Source of the DNA: Amorphochlora amoebiformis
Taxonomy: Eukaryota; Cercozoa; Chlorarachniophyceae
Direction: 5' to 3'
Length of the DNA: 64,000 nt
Assembly: GCA_054601695.1 (NCBI GenBank)
Contig: BAAHQB010000020.1
Location: 434,001-498,000, forward strand
Positions within the stretch are counted from its first letter, which is position 1; every line of letters starts with the position of its first letter. The notes under the pieces are model-generated. The model did no database searches and had not been told where the DNA came from. It worked only from the letters and a program-made list of their open reading frames with translations. This document shows, in pieces, positions 19,190-39,558 of the stretch. The position numbers were made by a program, and so were the translations under genes.

Positions 19190-19315
19190 TAGTGTTAGGG
19201 TTTAAGCTATGGTGAGTTTAAGGTGAGTTTAAGGTTAACTGGTAAGGTTATTCTCATGGTCAGGTCCAGGGTAGGGTTAGATAACGGTTAGGGCTAGGAT
19301 AAGGGCTGGGTCTAT
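19190..19315 (+). repeat. degenerate telomere-like repeats
   Basis: GTTAGGGTTTAAG, GGTAGGGTTAGATAACGGTTAGGGCTAGG and similar words with the G-rich strand on +. It sits in a complex island (19065-19440) without a recognised gene. Confidence 0.75.
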
Positions 19316-19412
19316 AGGATGGTTGTATGTTATGGTTTTGCTGAGGGGGCGAGTGAAACCGACATAGGATTATTCATGTGCTGGAGGTTCTGTCTTGATA
19401 TGTTCAAGCCTG

Positions 19413-19449
19413 TGGAAGTGTTTGATAGTATTGGGAGATCCTGATGAAT

Positions 19450-19508
<59 letters not shown>

Positions 19509-19523
19509 GTGTGTGTGGGTATG

Positions 19524-19572
<49 letters not shown>

Positions 19573-19746
19573 TATATTATTATATTATATAGTATATATA
19601 TTTATATATATATATTATACATTTATATGTATATATATTTATATACATATATATTTTATATACTATATATACATACATACATAGAGATATATATTGGATA
19701 TATTATATATAGATTGGAAGCATTTGATCGCATTGGGAGATCCTGA

Positions 19747-19801
<55 letters not shown>

Positions 19802-20095
19802 GTATATATGTGTATAGTATATGTGTGTACATGTGTATATGTGTGTGTACATGTATGTATATATATACATACATATATACATACATACATATATACATAT
19901 ATTATATTATATATATGTATATTATATTATACATACATATATATATATTATACATTTATCTATATACATACATATATATATATATACATATATATTATAT
20001 ACTATATATACATATATATATATAGATATATTGGGTATTTTATATATATATATATATTGGAAGTGTTTGATAGTATTGGGAGATCCTGATGAATA
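19413..20095. repeat. three-copy local repeat
   Basis: TGGAAGTGTTTGATAGTATT followed by GGGAGATCCTGATGAATATA starts at 19413 and 20058. A diverged copy (TGGAAGCATTTGATCGCATT) starts at 19716. The rest is TA array of different lengths (303 and 342 bp between starts). Confidence 0.9.
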
Positions 20096-22485
<2,390 letters not shown>

Positions 22486-22487
22486 AG

Positions 22488-22749
22488 AAGAGAGAGAGAC
22501 GAAAAGGCAGAGGGGAGGAGACTTAGAGCGACCGTAAGGAAGAGAGAGAGTATAGAGAGAGAGGAGAGAGAGAGAAGAGAAAGAGAGGGAAGAGAGAGAG
22601 AGAGAGAAGAGAGGGAGAGAAGAGGGAGAGAGAGAAAAGAGAGAGAGAAGCGAGAGAGAGAGAAGAGAGAGAGAGAAGAGAGAGGGAGAGAGAGAGAGGA
22701 GAGAGAGAGAAGAGAGATAGAGAGCGAGAAGAGAGATACGAGAGAGAAG

Positions 22750-22781
<32 letters not shown>

Positions 22782-23139
22782 AAAGAGAGAGAGAAAAGAG
22801 AGAGAGAAAAGAGAAGAGAGAGAGAAGAGAAGAGAGAGAGAAGAAAGAGAGAGAAAAGAGAGAGAGAGGTAAGAGAGAGAGAGAGAGAAGAGAGAAAGAG
22901 AGGAGAGAGAGAAAAGAGAGAGAGAGAGGGAAGAGAGAGAGAAAAGAGAGAGAGAGAGAGAAAAGAGAGAGGAAAGAGAGAGAGAGAGAACAGAGAGAGA
23001 GAACAGAGAGAGAGAACAGAGAGAGAGAGAACAGAGAGACTGAGAACAGAGAGAGAGAACACAGAGACACACAGAGAGAGAACAGAGAGCGAGGGTACAG
23101 AGAGAGAGAACAGAGAGCGAGGGTACAGAGAGAGAGAAA

Positions 23140-23140
<1 letters not shown>
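22488..23140 (+). repeat. 650-bp polypurine GA tract
   Basis: The + strand is almost wholly GAGAGA/GAGAAGAGA with rare pyrimidines; in the last 160 bp the unit becomes GAGAGAACAGAGA. Ser-Leu-rich frames of about 280 codons on the minus strand are artefacts. Confidence 0.95.
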
Positions 23141-23193
<53 letters not shown>

Positions 23194-23290
23194 ATGTATA
23201 TATACATAAAAAACATATATATATATATATATATATATACCTATATATAAATATATATGGTATGTACATATTAAAAAATATGACAAATAT

Positions 23291-23323
<33 letters not shown>

Positions 23324-23394
23324 ACATACACATATATATATATACATATATACATACACACATACATACATACATTCACACATACACACAAACA

Positions 23395-23830
23395 TCTATC
23401 TCCCCCCCTCTCCCTCCCTCCCCATTACCCTCATTCCTCTCCATCTCAGCATCATTGTTATCCAAGAACCCTAGAGACGCCGGCTTCCCATGCGGGGGTC
23501 CCATGGGTTCGATCAGAGGCAAATGGCGAGCTGTAAATGTCGGGAGCACGACGAGCTCTAACTCAGGGTACCGAGGCTGCAAATACGGTAAAAAAAAAAA
23601 TGGGTTTGCTGGGTGTCTGGGTTTTTGCTCTCTCTATGTCTCTCATTTCCTCTCCGTTCTCTGTGTATATTTGCCTTAATTTATCCCGCTGGCTTGGCGC
23701 TCTCTTCTTCTCTCTCTCTCTGTTTTTTTTTTTTTTTCTTTTTTTTTTGGTCTGTTGGAGTTTTCGGTTCGTTTGACATCTTTCTTTTTCTACCCCTTTT
23801 GTTTTTTCTCTTCTCTCCATTTGTAAGGGT
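23395..23830. other. complex island with CT- and T-rich tracts
   Basis: CT-rich start (23400-23445), about 130 bp of GC-balanced unique DNA (23455-23590), an A-run, then CT/T-rich sequence including long T runs at about 23720-23750. Frames of 70-120 codons exist on both strands over the unique part, without recognisable domains or clear starts. No gene called. Confidence 0.5.
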
Positions 23831-24140
23831 TTAGGATTGGGTTGAAAACCAGAGGGTCCAGGTGGGGTTAGGGTTAGGATTCGAACTGTGGTTAGAGGTA
23901 AGGTTAAAGGTTTGGGCTAGAGCTTTGGATTAAGAGTAGGTTACGGCGATTAGAATTAGAGTTTGGGGAAGGATTTTGGTTACGGTTAGGGGGGTTAGGG
24001 TTAGGATTAGCGGTTAGGATTAGTGGGTAAGTATTTAGGTTAGGATTAGAGGTTAGGATTAGGGTCTGGGTAAGGATTTAGCTTAGGATTAGCGGTTAGG
24101 ATTAGGGTCTGGGTAAGGATTTAGGTTAGGTGGCGGTTAG
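23830..24140 (+). repeat. degenerate telomere-like array
   Basis: GGGTTAGGGTTAGGATT followed by GGTTAGGATTAGCGGTTAGG-type variants. AGGATTAGCGGTTAGGATTA recurs at period roughly 55-60 bp. The G-rich strand is +. Confidence 0.85.
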
Positions 24141-24224
24141 GAAAGACCTTTTTGGTTGAGGGATTCAGCTTCCAGGTAATCTTCACTGTTCGGAGAACAT
24201 CCTTTTTTTGGGGCATGTATATGT

Positions 24225-24395
24225 ATCGTGTATGATATGTATGTATATATAATTAATGTATATGTATATATATGTATATGTATATATTTACATATGTATA
24301 TATAATTAATGTATATGCATACATATATGAATATGTATACATTCACATATGTATACATACATACATATATATATATATGTATATATATATATATG

Positions 24396-24451
<56 letters not shown>

Positions 24452-24560
24452 AAATATATATATATATATATATATATTAATGCGCAATGTAATATCCTTT
24501 GATATATGCATATGTGCGCAATGTAATATCCTTTGATATATGCATATGTATATAGAGGGA
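24225..24560. repeat. (TA)n arrays and 34-bp direct repeat
   Basis: TA arrays, then TGCGCAATGTAATATCCTTT twice in tandem (near 24480 and 24514), each followed by GATATATGCATATGT. Confidence 0.85.
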
Positions 24561-25320
24561 GAGAATTGAAAGAGCGAGAGAGAAAGAGAGAGAGGGAGAG
24601 AGCGAGAGAGAGAGAGAGAGAGCGAGAGGGCTCGGAGAGATACGACCAGAACAGAGAGTGGTGATGTAGTATCCTATATTGTATACGCATAGATAGAGGA
24701 AGGGACGTGAAGAGAGAGAGAGAGAAAGAGAGAGAGGGGGTTTGGGAAAGAGAGAGAGGGTTTGGGAAAGAGAGTGAGAGAGAGAGCAAGAGAGAGGGGG
24801 TTTGGGAAAGAGAGAGAGGGTTTGGGAAAGAGGTGTGAGAGAGAGAGAAAGAGAGAGAGGGTTTGGGAAAGAGAGGGTTGGGAAAGAGAGGGTTTGGGAA
24901 AGAGAGGGTTTGGGAAAGAGAGGGTTTGGGAAAGAGAGTGAGAGAGAGAGAAAGAGAGAGAGGGTTTGGGAAAGAGAGAGAGGGTTTGGGAAAGAGAGTG
25001 AGAGAGAGAGAAAGAGAGAGAGGGTTTGGGAAAGAGGTGTGAGAGAGAGAGAAAGAGAGAGGGGGTTTGGGAAAGAGAGAGAGGGTTTGAGAGAGGGGGG
25101 TTGGGAAAGAGAGAGAGGATTTGGGAAAGAGAGTGAGAGAGAGAGAAAGAGAGAGAGGGTTCGGGAAAGAGAGAGAGGGTTTGGGAAAGAGAGTGAGGGA
25201 GAGAGAAAGAGAGAGGGGGTTTGGGAAAGAGAGAGAGGGTTGGGAAAGAGAGTGAGAGAGAGAGAAAGAGAGAGAGGGTTTGGGAAAGAGAGTGAGACAG
25301 AGAGAAAAATGAAAGTGAGA
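24555..25320 (+). repeat. GA tract with GGGTTTGGGAAAGAGA minisatellite
   Basis: A GA-rich purine tract begins at 24555. From about 24735 to 25300, GGGTTTGGGAAAGAGA units recur about 20 times, mixed with AGAGTGAGAGAGAGAGAAAG blocks in a loose higher-order pattern. The 254-codon Arg/Glu/Gly frame across it is a low-complexity artefact. Closely spaced GGG runs could support G-quadruplexes. Confidence 0.9.
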
Positions 25321-25467
25321 GATTTTTTGATAAATGGTGTTACTTACTCTAAGAGAGGGGTTCTTCTCCCCCGATGCAAACTTCCAGAGGTTATTGCCGT
25401 TCTCTCTATCATCTCTATTCTTCTTCTTTACTTTTACCTTAATCTCGCCAACTGTATATATATATAT

Positions 25468-26555
<1,088 letters not shown>

Positions 26556-26564
26556 ATACGTCAT

Positions 26565-26765
26565 TATAAACATCCCATTACCATTTCTGTGCGTAACCGC
26601 GATAACTCCCCGATCTGTCATCACCAGCAGCCGCCTATTTGTTTTTTATTTTTATTTTTTTTTCGCGCTATCTTCGATATGATCTTTCCAGTAATCCCAC
26701 CTCCAAGAAAAATCTTAGCTCGTCCTCAATCTCATACATAGAGATGAAATTAGAACAAAGCAGAT
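26565..26765. other. complex island, no gene recognised
   Basis: About 200 bp of balanced-composition DNA with a T-rich stretch. No frame with recognisable features. Confidence 0.5.
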
Positions 26766-27275
26766 AAGAAAAACAAAAGAGCAGATGAAAAACAAAGGGG
26801 GGGGGGGGGGAAGAGAGAAACAAAGAGAGAGAGAGATGAAGAGAGAGAGAGAGAGATGATGGGAGAGAAAGATGGAGAGAGAGCGGAAAAAAAAAAGGCG
26901 GGAAAAAAAGAAGGCGGGAAAAGAAAAAAAGGCGGGAAAAAAAGCTTCCTGTTGAGCGAGAGAATAGAGGGTTAGATAGAAGGAGATTGCCAAGAGAATG
27001 TGAGTGTATTCTCTTGAGGCGAGTTTTGTCTCCCTCCCGAAATCTCTTCTATTGCCTTCTCACTCTAGCTCTGCATGTGTGTTTTCCCTATTCTCTTCTT
27101 TCATCCCACTCTCTTCTCTCATCCTTCCCACTTACTCTCTGATCATTTTTCTCCACCCTTCTCGTATCCTTCTCCCCTCTCTCTTCTTCTCATCTCCTCT
27201 CTCTCTCTCTCTCTATCTATTTATCTTTCTCTCTCTCTCTCTATCTAACTCTCTCTCTCTCTTATGTGATTCATG
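26766..27275. repeat. GA tract followed by CT tract (mirror arrangement)
   Basis: 26766-26960 is purine-rich on + and includes a G run of about 14-15 near 26797 and GGCGGGAAAAAAAG repeats. After about 40 bp, 27010-27265 is pyrimidine-rich on +. The two arms are roughly self-complementary in composition. Confidence 0.8.
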
Positions 27276-27408
27276 TGTGTGATGTCTATCGGCCTCCCAA
27301 ATTACTTATCTACTCTGGTAGCTGTCTGTCTGGCTGTCTGTCTGTTTACGTCAACATGTTAGGATCGTGTGAGGGGGGTGGTTAAGCATACCGGACCCAT
27401 CTCCAGAT

Positions 27409-27481
27409 TCTTAGAGGGTTTCCAGGAACTAGAACGTTTGCTACAAAGCCTTTGAGTCTGGATGTATTATAAATATACATG

Positions 27482-27534
<53 letters not shown>

Positions 27535-27661
27535 TATATTATATAAATATATATATATATGTGTGTATATATATATATATAGATTCTTAGAGGGTTTCCA
27601 GGAACTAGAACGTTTGCTACAAAGCCTTTGAGTCTGGATGTATTATAAATATACATGTATG

Positions 27662-27697
<36 letters not shown>

Positions 27698-27802
27698 ATA
27701 TATGTGTGTGTGTATATATATAAATATTATATAGATTCTTAGAGGGTTTCCAGGAACTAGAACGTTAGCTACAAAGCCTTTGAGTCTAGATATATTATTA
27801 AT

Positions 27803-27842
<40 letters not shown>

Positions 27843-27904
27843 TTAGAGGGTTTCCAGGAACTAGAACGTTAGCTACAAAGCCTTTGAGTCTGGATATATT
27901 ATAA

Positions 27905-27951
<47 letters not shown>

Positions 27952-28126
27952 CTACAATAATTATTATTAAATTATGTTACTATACTAGTATACAATATAT
28001 ATATATATATATATATAATATTGTATGTATATATATATATATATAGATATATATATATATTCTTAGAGGGTTTCCAGGAACTAGAACGTTAGCTACAAAG
28101 GCTTCCAGTCTAGATGTATTATAAAT

Positions 28127-28188
<62 letters not shown>

Positions 28189-28249
28189 TTAGAGGGTTTC
28201 CAGGAACTAGAACATTTGCTACAAAGCCTTCGAGTCTAGATATATTATA

Positions 28250-28301
<52 letters not shown>

Positions 28302-28330
28302 CTACAATAATTATTATTAAATTATGTTAC
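27409..28330. repeat. six-copy local repeat with higher-order structure
   Basis: TCTTAGAGGGTTTCCAGGAA followed by CTAGAACGTT and TACAAAGCCTTTGAGTCT starts at 27409, 27585, 27737, 27841, 28061 and 28187, with a few substitutions per copy. After copies four and six a second element, TTACTACAATAATTATTATT, follows at about 27949 and 28299. So copies four to six include a larger duplicated block. TA arrays separate all copies. Confidence 0.95.
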
Positions 28331-28334
28331 TACA

Positions 28335-29640
<1,306 letters not shown>

Positions 29641-29729
29641 TTCACCCGGGAGGTATATACACTTGAAAGTTAATATATATATATATATATATATATCTAC
29701 ATATATATATATATATTATATATGGTCGG

Positions 29730-29774
<45 letters not shown>

Positions 29775-29778
<4 letters not shown>

Positions 29779-30052
29779 TCATATTATACTATAGTAATAT
29801 ATAATATATTATGCTATATTATATAATATTATACAATATTATATTATATTATATTATATTATATTATATTATATCATATTATATTATATTATATTATATT
29901 ATATCATATTACATTATATTATATTACATTATATATATTTTATTGTACTAAATTATATTATACTATATTATATTATATTATATTATATTATATTATATTA
30001 TATTATATTATATTATATTATATTATATTATATTATATTATATTATATTGAA
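29775..30052. repeat. (ATATT)n pentanucleotide array
   Basis: A TATTA/ATATT pentamer array with scattered substitutions in its first half (CATAT, TACAT) and a clean second half (about 29960-30050). It is the only long pentamer array in the window. Confidence 0.9.
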
Positions 30053-30059
30053 ATAACAT

Positions 30060-30221
30060 ATGATATATATATATATATAGAGATTTATATATACATATAT
30101 ATATATATATATATAAATGGTATATTTAGACTCATGACAGCTTGCATAAAAGCATATCGCATAATCACATACATAGATATATATGTATGTATGTATGTGT
30201 ATAAATGTATATATATATACA

Positions 30222-30297
<76 letters not shown>

Positions 30298-30327
30298 ATA
30301 TTTATACACATATACATATCGTAGATA

Positions 30328-30355
<28 letters not shown>
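30060..30355. repeat. (TA)n array
   Basis: TA arrays around a 60-bp complex piece (30120-30175). Confidence 0.9.
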
Positions 30356-30358
<3 letters not shown>

Positions 30359-30530
30359 CTTGTAAGGGTATATACCAGGATCGTTGCGGTTAAGCTTACG
30401 AACCGCCTCTAGTTTCGCTTTGGCTAAAAATCAATTTATATCAAAACTCTCAATTCATTCTCGCTTTAAATCAGGGTGCCCCACTCTGAGTAAATAAATT
30501 GTCCTAGGCTAAGACATGCTGAATAATCTG
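30356..30530. other. complex island before telomeric array
   Basis: About 175 bp of unique sequence without an obvious gene, directly joined to the CCCTAA array at 30531. Confidence 0.6.
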
Positions 30531-30645
30531 AACCTAACCCTAACCCTAGCCCTAACCCTAACCCTAACCCCGACCCGCCCTAACCCTAACCCAAACTCTA
30601 ACCCTAACCCTAACGCTAACCCTAACCCTAACCCTAACCCTAACA
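30531..30645 (-). repeat. telomeric CCCTAA array
   Basis: About 18 CCCTAA units, most perfect, with variants (CCCTAG, CCCCGACCCG, CCCAAACTCTAA). The G-rich strand is minus here, opposite to the array that follows about 35 bp later. Confidence 0.95.
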
Positions 30646-30679
30646 GGTGACGCCTCTTATGCCAGAGCAAATGGTTAAG

Positions 30680-31600
30680 CTAGGGCTAGGGTTAGGGTTG
30701 GCTAGGGTTGGTTAGGTTAAGGGTTGTAGGGTTAGGGTTAGGGTTGGTTAGGGTTATGGGTAAGGTTGGTTAAGTTATGGGTTATGTCAACTAGGGTTAG
30801 GGTTAGGGTTACGGTTGGTTGGTTAGGGTAAGGGTAAGGGTTATGGTTAACGCTGGGGTTAGGGTTAAGGTTGGTTAGGGTAAGGATTATGGTTTAGGCT
30901 AGGGTTAGGGTTAGGGTTGTTTAGAGTAAGGGTTGTGGTTAAGGCTAGAGTTAGCGTTAGGGTTGGTTAGGGTAAGGGTTATGGTTAAGGTTAGGGTTAG
31001 GGTTAGGGTTGGTTAAGGTAAGGGTTATGGTCAAACTAGGGTTAGGGTTAGGGTTGGTAAGGGTTATGGTTAAGGGTTATATGGTTAGGGTTAGGGTTGG
31101 TTAGAGTAAGGGTTACGGTTGAGGCTAGGGTTAGGGTTAGGGTTGGTTAAAGTAAGGGTTATGGTTAAGGCTAGGGTTAGGGTTTGGGTTAGGGTTGGTT
31201 CATGTAAGGGTTATGGTTAAGGCTTGGGTTAGGTTTAGGTTTGGTAAGGGTTTTGGTTAAGGCTGAGGTTAGGGTTAGGGTTAGGGTTTGTTAGGGTAAG
31301 GGTTACGGTTAAGGATAGGGTTAGGGATAGGGCTGGATAGGGTAAGGGTTATGGTTAAGGCTTTGGATAGGGTAAGGGTTGGTTATGGTCAGGGCTAGGT
31401 CTTAAATGACAAATTGAAATGTATCCGGCTAGTCAGATGAATTCAAGTAAAAAATGAGAGAGTTAGGGTTAGGATAGGGTTGGGGTTAGGGTTAGGGTTA
31501 CGGCTAGGGCTAGGGTTAGGGTTAGGGTTCAGCTAGGGCTAGGGTTAGGTTTAGAGTTAGGCCTGAGCCTGGTGTTGGGTTAGACTTGCTCAGATTGGAG
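30680..31600 (+). repeat. degenerate TTAGGG array with about 46-bp higher-order unit
   Basis: TTAGGG units with a recurring variant block AAGGGTTATGGTTAAGGCTA preceded by GGTTGGTTAGGGT. Block starts such as 30928, 30974, 31020, 31059, 31108, 31154 and 31206 are 39-52 bp apart. The array is more degenerate after 31400 and ends before the GA tract. The G-rich strand is +. Confidence 0.95.
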
Positions 31601-31621
31601 AATATGGGAAAGAGGGGAAAG

Positions 31622-32255
<634 letters not shown>

Positions 32256-32545
32256 AGAAAGAAAACACGTTGGTGATGTGCGATTCGGAGATATGGGATC
32301 TACTCTCTGTTTACTACAAATCATCATATTCCCATCGAGATATGTGTGGATATCTAACTAAATACCCTTCTGTCGCTCCTCGCATATCTCTGACTCGCGA
32401 TTGCAATATTGGATGATGAAGCTGATACAAAACATATATATATATATATATCAAAGGAAGACAAGAAAGAAGGAAACAAAAGAAAAAAAACACATCGCTA
32501 CGGTTCCGTCGTCTCGAGTGGAAGATAGGAGAGATAAAATAGAGG
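32256..32545. other. complex island, no gene recognised
   Basis: About 290 bp of unique DNA with a short TA array at 32433-32450. No convincing frame. Confidence 0.5.
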
Positions 32546-32639
32546 TTGTGCATATATATATATTGCATATATAATATATATATATTTATACATACATATA
32601 CAAATATATATATATATACATATATATATACAAATATAT

Positions 32640-32702
32640 ATATACATGAACACCTATACATATACACACATACCGAGCCCAAACTGCTAACCCTAAATAT
32701 GT

Positions 32703-32749
<47 letters not shown>

Positions 32750-32854
32750 CATACATATATATGTATGTACACACACACATATATAAATATATACATACAT
32801 AAACACCTATACATACACATACATACCATCCCGAGCCCAAACTGCTAACCCTAA

Positions 32855-32947
<93 letters not shown>

Positions 32948-33030
32948 CATATACATACATAAATACACACACATATAAACACCTATACGTACACATACAT
33001 ACCATCCCGAGCCCAAACTGCTAACCCTAA

Positions 33031-33091
<61 letters not shown>

Positions 33092-33231
33092 CATGTATGT
33101 ATATATACATACACATACATACATATATATACATATATATATATATATGTATGTATATACATATATATAAATATATATACATATATCTACATACATACAT
33201 ACATACCATCCCGACAAACTACTAACCCTAA

Positions 33232-33278
<47 letters not shown>

Positions 33279-33420
33279 CATATATATATAAATATATATA
33301 TATAAACACCTATACACATACATATATACCATCCCGAGCCTAAACTGCATCACCTTTTAAGTCTAACCCTACTAATCTTAACCTTAAACCCTAACCCTCT
33401 AACCGTACTAACAGTACTAG
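32640..33420. repeat. five-copy repeat carrying a CCCTAA fragment
   Basis: Core AAACACCTATACATACACAT, then ACATACCATCCCGAGCCCAA and ACTGCTAACCCTAAATATGT. The CCGA word starts at 32673, 32831, 33007, 33211 and 33334. Copies one to four end in the telomere-like CTAACCCTAAA just before a TA array. The fifth diverges after ACTGC into a degenerate CCCTAA region (to about 33435). Copy four has a shortened core. Confidence 0.95.
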
Positions 33421-33429
33421 CTCTAACCC

Positions 33430-33665
33430 TCGAATAGTAGCTTGAGTTGTTGAGAGGACGAGATAGTAAATGAGAGTTTGAGGAGTGATAGAGGTGGATG
33501 TGTATGCATATATATGTATGTATAAATATATATATATATATATGTGTAATATATACGAAACGGGGATATTAAGGAAGGAGTAAGAGATAAGGGAAAGGAA
33601 ATGTGGATATTAAGGAAAGGATTAGGGTTAGAATTGGGGATTTTTGAGTTACGGTTGGAGATATA
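33430..33665. other. complex island with telomere-like words
   Basis: GGATATTAAGGAAGGAG near 33563 and GGATATTAAGGAAAGGATTA near 33604 form a short direct repeat, the second running into AGGGTTAGAATTGGGG. No gene recognised. Confidence 0.55.
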
Positions 33666-38560
<4,895 letters not shown>

Positions 38561-38566
<6 letters not shown>

Positions 38567-38757
38567 AACAAGTTCGAATACGTTCAAATTCCCCCATGTA
38601 TGCATCGATTGATTAGCTTCTCCCAGTGTTTTCATAATATACCTTTAGCTGGGTCATAGGCCAAGAGAAGACAGTACTGACTCTACACATAGGGTAAGAC
38701 AAAAACCGTATCAGAGTGCAACCAAGTTACCTTAAACCGTGGGGATCTTACCCGTGA
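38561..38757. other. complex DNA at the start of the gene island
   Basis: Unique sequence, no clear frame. GGTAAGAC splice-donor-like words occur at 38691 and 38821, and an acceptor-like TATTTTCAG ends at 38785. A spliced upstream exon is conceivable but unsupported. Confidence 0.4.
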
Positions 38758-38898
38758 AAAGACACCTCCTATGGTCTATTTTCAGATTTTTGGGGTAGTA
38801 TAAGAAGAATTTATTACCCTGGTAAGACTCTTGCATGCGTCCTCGGGAATTTCGGATACCTTAGGGTGATTGGAGCTGGTTATCTGAACACACAAGAA

Positions 38899-39177
38899 AT
38901 GGAAATCTTCGGCACAATTTGCAACGACTCAAACTATCCGTTGGAGAAGGAATATTGTATAGGAGACATTGCAATTAAAGTTATACAGATAAATGGTTCT
39001 GGTAAGGAAGATTGGGTTGAAACTGTAAATCGGGAGAAGGATGTAATTATCGTACTCGAGGAGAGAACAGGATCCTCTTCGCCTGTGCCAACATTAAAGA
39101 TCCAAAAATCCATAAGAATATCAAGATGGAGGTGCATAAATTATGAAGTAAACAAAACAATGCCCTTTATCGACTGA
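38899..39177 (+). CDS. hypothetical protein or exon, weakly supported
   Basis: An open frame runs from after the stop at 38755 to the TGA at 39175-39177 (140 codons). The first ATG in that frame is at 38899, giving 92 residues; a GTG is at 38866. The product has a balanced globular-like composition (CNDSNYPLEKEYCIGDIAIK, then an acidic middle with EDWVETVNREKDVIIVLEER and a basic tail RISRWR) and is not low-complexity, unlike nearly every other frame in the window outside the two genes. The frame is open for 47 codons before the ATG and an acceptor-like TTTTCAG precedes it, so it could be a terminal exon. I recognise no domain. AT content is higher than in the neighbouring gene. It may be chance or a gene relic. 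Confidence 0.27.
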   Translation: MEIFGTICNDSNYPLEKEYCIGDIAIKVIQINGSGKEDWVETVNREKDVIIVLEERTGSSSPVPTLKIQKSIRISRWRCINYEVNKTMPFID

Positions 39178-39197
39178 AATGGAACACGATCCACCAA

Positions 39198-39374
39198 CTA
39201 GCATTCGAACTCTCTTCTCTTGTGGTAACGTTCCCAGTTTTCCCAAACCCCGCGATCCCTAGCCAGAACGCGGATAAAACTTTTTGCCACTTCCCTCTCT
39301 GATACAACCTTCGGCGGGGTAGTCTTGTAATCTGCGCTGGATCCCGAGGGAACCCGAGAGGGTTCGCTTTCCAT
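39198..39374 (-). CDS. hypothetical small protein on the opposite strand, weakly supported
   Basis: Minus-strand frame of 58 codons starting at the ATG at 39374 and ending at TAG (39198-39200). It is open further upstream to an ATG at 39464 (88 residues). The product is charged and protein-like (KTTPPKVVSEREVAKSF, then ARDRGVWENWERYHKRREF), and local GC matches the neighbouring gene. If real, it would be divergent from the G-patch gene, with about 185 bp between start codons and so a shared promoter region. A TTCCATTTCAG acceptor-like word just past its stop raises the possibility of splicing to a leftward exon. No family recognised. Confidence 0.3.
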   Translation of the reverse strand: MESEPSRVPSGSSADYKTTPPKVVSEREVAKSFIRVLARDRGVWENWERYHKRREFEC

Positions 39375-39558
39375 CTCTCTCGTTGTCTGCCAGATGTCAA
39401 TTACATGGAGATTTGCTGGGGATTGATGGAGATTACCCAGGGGCAATAATCCCGGCAATTCCAAGTATTGCCGGGATGCTAGGTCGAATCCCGGGAGATC
39501 GAAAGAGCGAGGAGGCTGTATTGCGCGTGGGTGCTTTCGCGGGTTTCTTGGGTCAAAA

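Noticed and set aside
23314-23679. 121-codon forward frame and 68-codon reverse frame in the 23.4-23.6 kb island
   Set aside because: Both depend on CA- or CT-rich simple sequence at their ends and show no domain.
27409-28240. CRISPR-like appearance of repeated cores with spacers (also 13.3 and 57.0 kb)
   Set aside because: The spacers are (TA)n microsatellites of variable length, not unique sequences, and the genome is eukaryotic.
30531-31400. A true chromosome end
   Set aside because: The array is internal, degenerate, changes orientation and continues into other DNA on both sides.
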